Positions 44,173-45,137 of a DNA stretch of 45,137 bases are shown here, piece by piece. The notes beneath the pieces are model-generated. The model was not told the DNA's origin and did no database searches. It saw only the letters and a program-made list of their open reading frames with translations. Origin of the DNA: a gamma proteobacterium endosymbiont of Lamellibrachia anaximandri. GTDB taxonomy: Bacteria; Pseudomonadota; Gammaproteobacteria; Chromatiales; Chromatiaceae. Where the stretch lies: positions 1 through 45,137 of the forward strand of contig JAESPE010000016.1 of the NCBI GenBank assembly GCA_016756835.1, written 5' to 3'. Made by a program: the position numbers and the translations under genes. Position 1 is the first letter of the stretch; each line of letters starts with the position of its first letter.

Positions 44173-44849
44173 CCCGATCTGGCAAGTACAAAACGGTATC
44201 CCCTGCCCCGCAGGGTCTCGATCGGTTTGTAATGCTCTTCGGGATCGAGTTTTTTACGCAACCGACGGACAAAGACCTCGATCACATTGCTGTCACGATC
44301 CCAATCCTGATCGTAGAGATGCTCGGTCAATTCGCTCTTCGAGACCACCTCGCCGGCGTGCATCATCATATATTCAAGCACTTTGTATTCGTATGCGGTG
44401 AGATCGACGGGAGCGCCATCGAGTTTGACGCCCTGGCTGCGGGTATCCAACTCCACCGGACCACACGCCAATACCGGCTGGGACCAGCCTGCCGCCCGCC
44501 GCAGGAGAGCATTCAACCGCGCCAGCAACTCTTCGACATGAAAAGGTTTGACCAGATAGTCGTCTGCACCCGCTTCAAGACCTTCAACCTTGTCCTGCCA
44601 GTTGCCCCGTGCGGTAAGGATCAGGATCGGAAAATGTTTACCCAATTTCCGTAGTTCACGGATCACCTCGATACCTGACATCTCCGGCAGGCCGATATCC
44701 ACGATCCCCACGTCAATGGCATATTCCCGTCCCAGGAAGAGCCCTTCGCGGCCATCCGCACCGGCATCCACGGTAAAACCTTCGCGGCTCAACCGTTCGG
44801 TCAGCGGCTCTCTCAACTCCGCTTCATCTTCTACCAACAAAACACGCAC
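44169..44849 (-). CDS. OmpR-family response regulator (PhoP-like)
   Basis: The 226-residue regulator has a receiver domain with the phosphorylation site Asp51 (VDIGLPEMSG), acidic pocket EDE (7-9) and Lys in DYLVKPF. A winged-helix DNA-binding domain follows (YEYKVLEYMM, NVIEVFVRRLRKKL, LRGRGYRF). The start is GTG 44849, since the family begins RVLLVEDE; the upstream frame has no similarity. It pairs with the kinase gene just downstream and lies 13 bp after the PepSY gene, so all three are probably one transcript. Confidence 0.95.
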   Translation of the reverse strand: MRVLLVEDEAELREPLTERLSREGFTVDAGADGREGLFLGREYAIDVGIVDIGLPEMSGIEVIRELRKLGKHFPILILTARGNWQDKVEGLEAGADDYLVKPFHVEELLARLNALLRRAAGWSQPVLACGPVELDTRSQGVKLDGAPVDLTAYEYKVLEYMMMHAGEVVSKSELTEHLYDQDWDRDSNVIEVFVRRLRKKLDPEEHYKPIETLRGRGYRFVLARSG

Positions 44850-44862
44850 GATTTTGTTCCCT

Positions 44863-45137
44863 CTATCTGCGGCGATTGCCCGCAGGCGCACGCTTACGCC
44901 CCCTGGGAAGCTGCTGCCCACTTCTGCCGTCGATCTGCATCCGTTTTACCCGCCCCTGTTTATCAAGGATGCGGATATCGTAGATCTGCCGGCCTTCCCA
45001 CTCGCGGGTCTCGCAAGTGAGTCTTCGACCTCGTGAAAGATTTTGGGACATCCCAGTCCCCAAAATCGACTCGGCCTTCGACAGCCTGTTTGTGCCCCGG
45101 CCGTCCCGGTCACTGGCACTACGCGACAACCTCGCAA
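44863..45137 (-). CDS. PepSY-domain protein, partial at window edge
   Basis: The open frame runs past 45137, so the N-terminus lies outside; TTG at 45129 is not a convincing start. The visible end has the PepSY-like ETREWEGRQIYDIRIL followed by DKQGRVKRMQIDGRSGQQL, then a basic tail (GRKRAPAGNRRR). PepSY proteins are periplasmic and often accompany PhoP/PhoQ-like systems, as here. It is probably small (about 100-130 residues in full). The basic tail is odd for a secreted protein. Confidence 0.7.
   Translation of the reverse strand, partial: ARLSRSASDRDGRGTNRLSKAESILGTGMSQNLSRGRRLTCETREWEGRQIYDIRILDKQGRVKRMQIDGRSGQQLPRGRKRAPAGNRRR

Noticed and set aside
1-45137. CRISPR array
   Set aside because: No regularly spaced direct repeats and no cas genes were seen; the repeats present are isolated palindromes.

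Overview
This 45 kb window reads as a chromosomal segment of a sulfur-oxidising gammaproteobacterium. The main evidence is a dissimilatory sulfite reductase pair (dsrAB) whose sequence resembles the oxidative type of purple sulfur bacteria and thiotrophic symbionts. It sits among housekeeping genes in orders usual for Gammaproteobacteria (fmdB-DUF502-aspS-nudB, cvpA-purF, nnr-tsaE-amiC-mutL-miaA, queG, orn, rsgA). The organism assignment is inference from gene content; no rRNA gene is present.

Layout. 1-1950: a 5'-truncated LolA-like protein and an outer-membrane beta-barrel protein. 2004-2202: a frameshifted relic of the 3' end of putA. 2237-4624: dsrAB on the minus strand, without the usual dsrEFHCMK genes. 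4851-5590: a lipoprotein gene and a 159-bp IS5-type miniature element with a CTAA target duplication. 5610-12433: an RNB-family ribonuclease, then divergently ygfZ, an HDOD gene, an ABC exporter and a guanine-deaminase-like gene. 11963-17910 (minus): nudB, aspS, DUF502, fmdB, a small gene, a PilZ protein and a sodium-type flagellar stator pair. 18143-21567: a short-chain dehydrogenase, purF, cvpA and tRNA-Ala. 21705-25475: a 39-residue membrane protein, glnS, gltX and tRNA-Val. 25476-30393: an AT-richer accessory stretch with a DUF4124-like protein, a Na/Pi cotransporter, a membrane protein and a lipoprotein. 30394-36631: the miaA-mutL-amiC-tsaE-nnr cluster. 36722-42650: queG, a VanZ-like protein, orn, an M48 protease, a small cytochrome c, rsgA and a small secreted protein. 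42820-45137: a PhoQ/PhoP-like sensor-regulator pair with a PepSY protein at the edge.

The most notable structure lies outside the ordinary genes. Five 30-nt REP-type palindromes share a GTAG head and a similar loop, while their stems differ by paired changes. Two longer fold-back elements (5432-5590 and 39529-39692) look like non-autonomous transposons. The putA relic next to an isolated dsrAB pair suggests that 2.0-5.6 kb is a rearrangement site. No wholly new multi-gene system with convincing evidence was found; the best leads are the orphan dsrAB context, the REP family and the fold-back elements.
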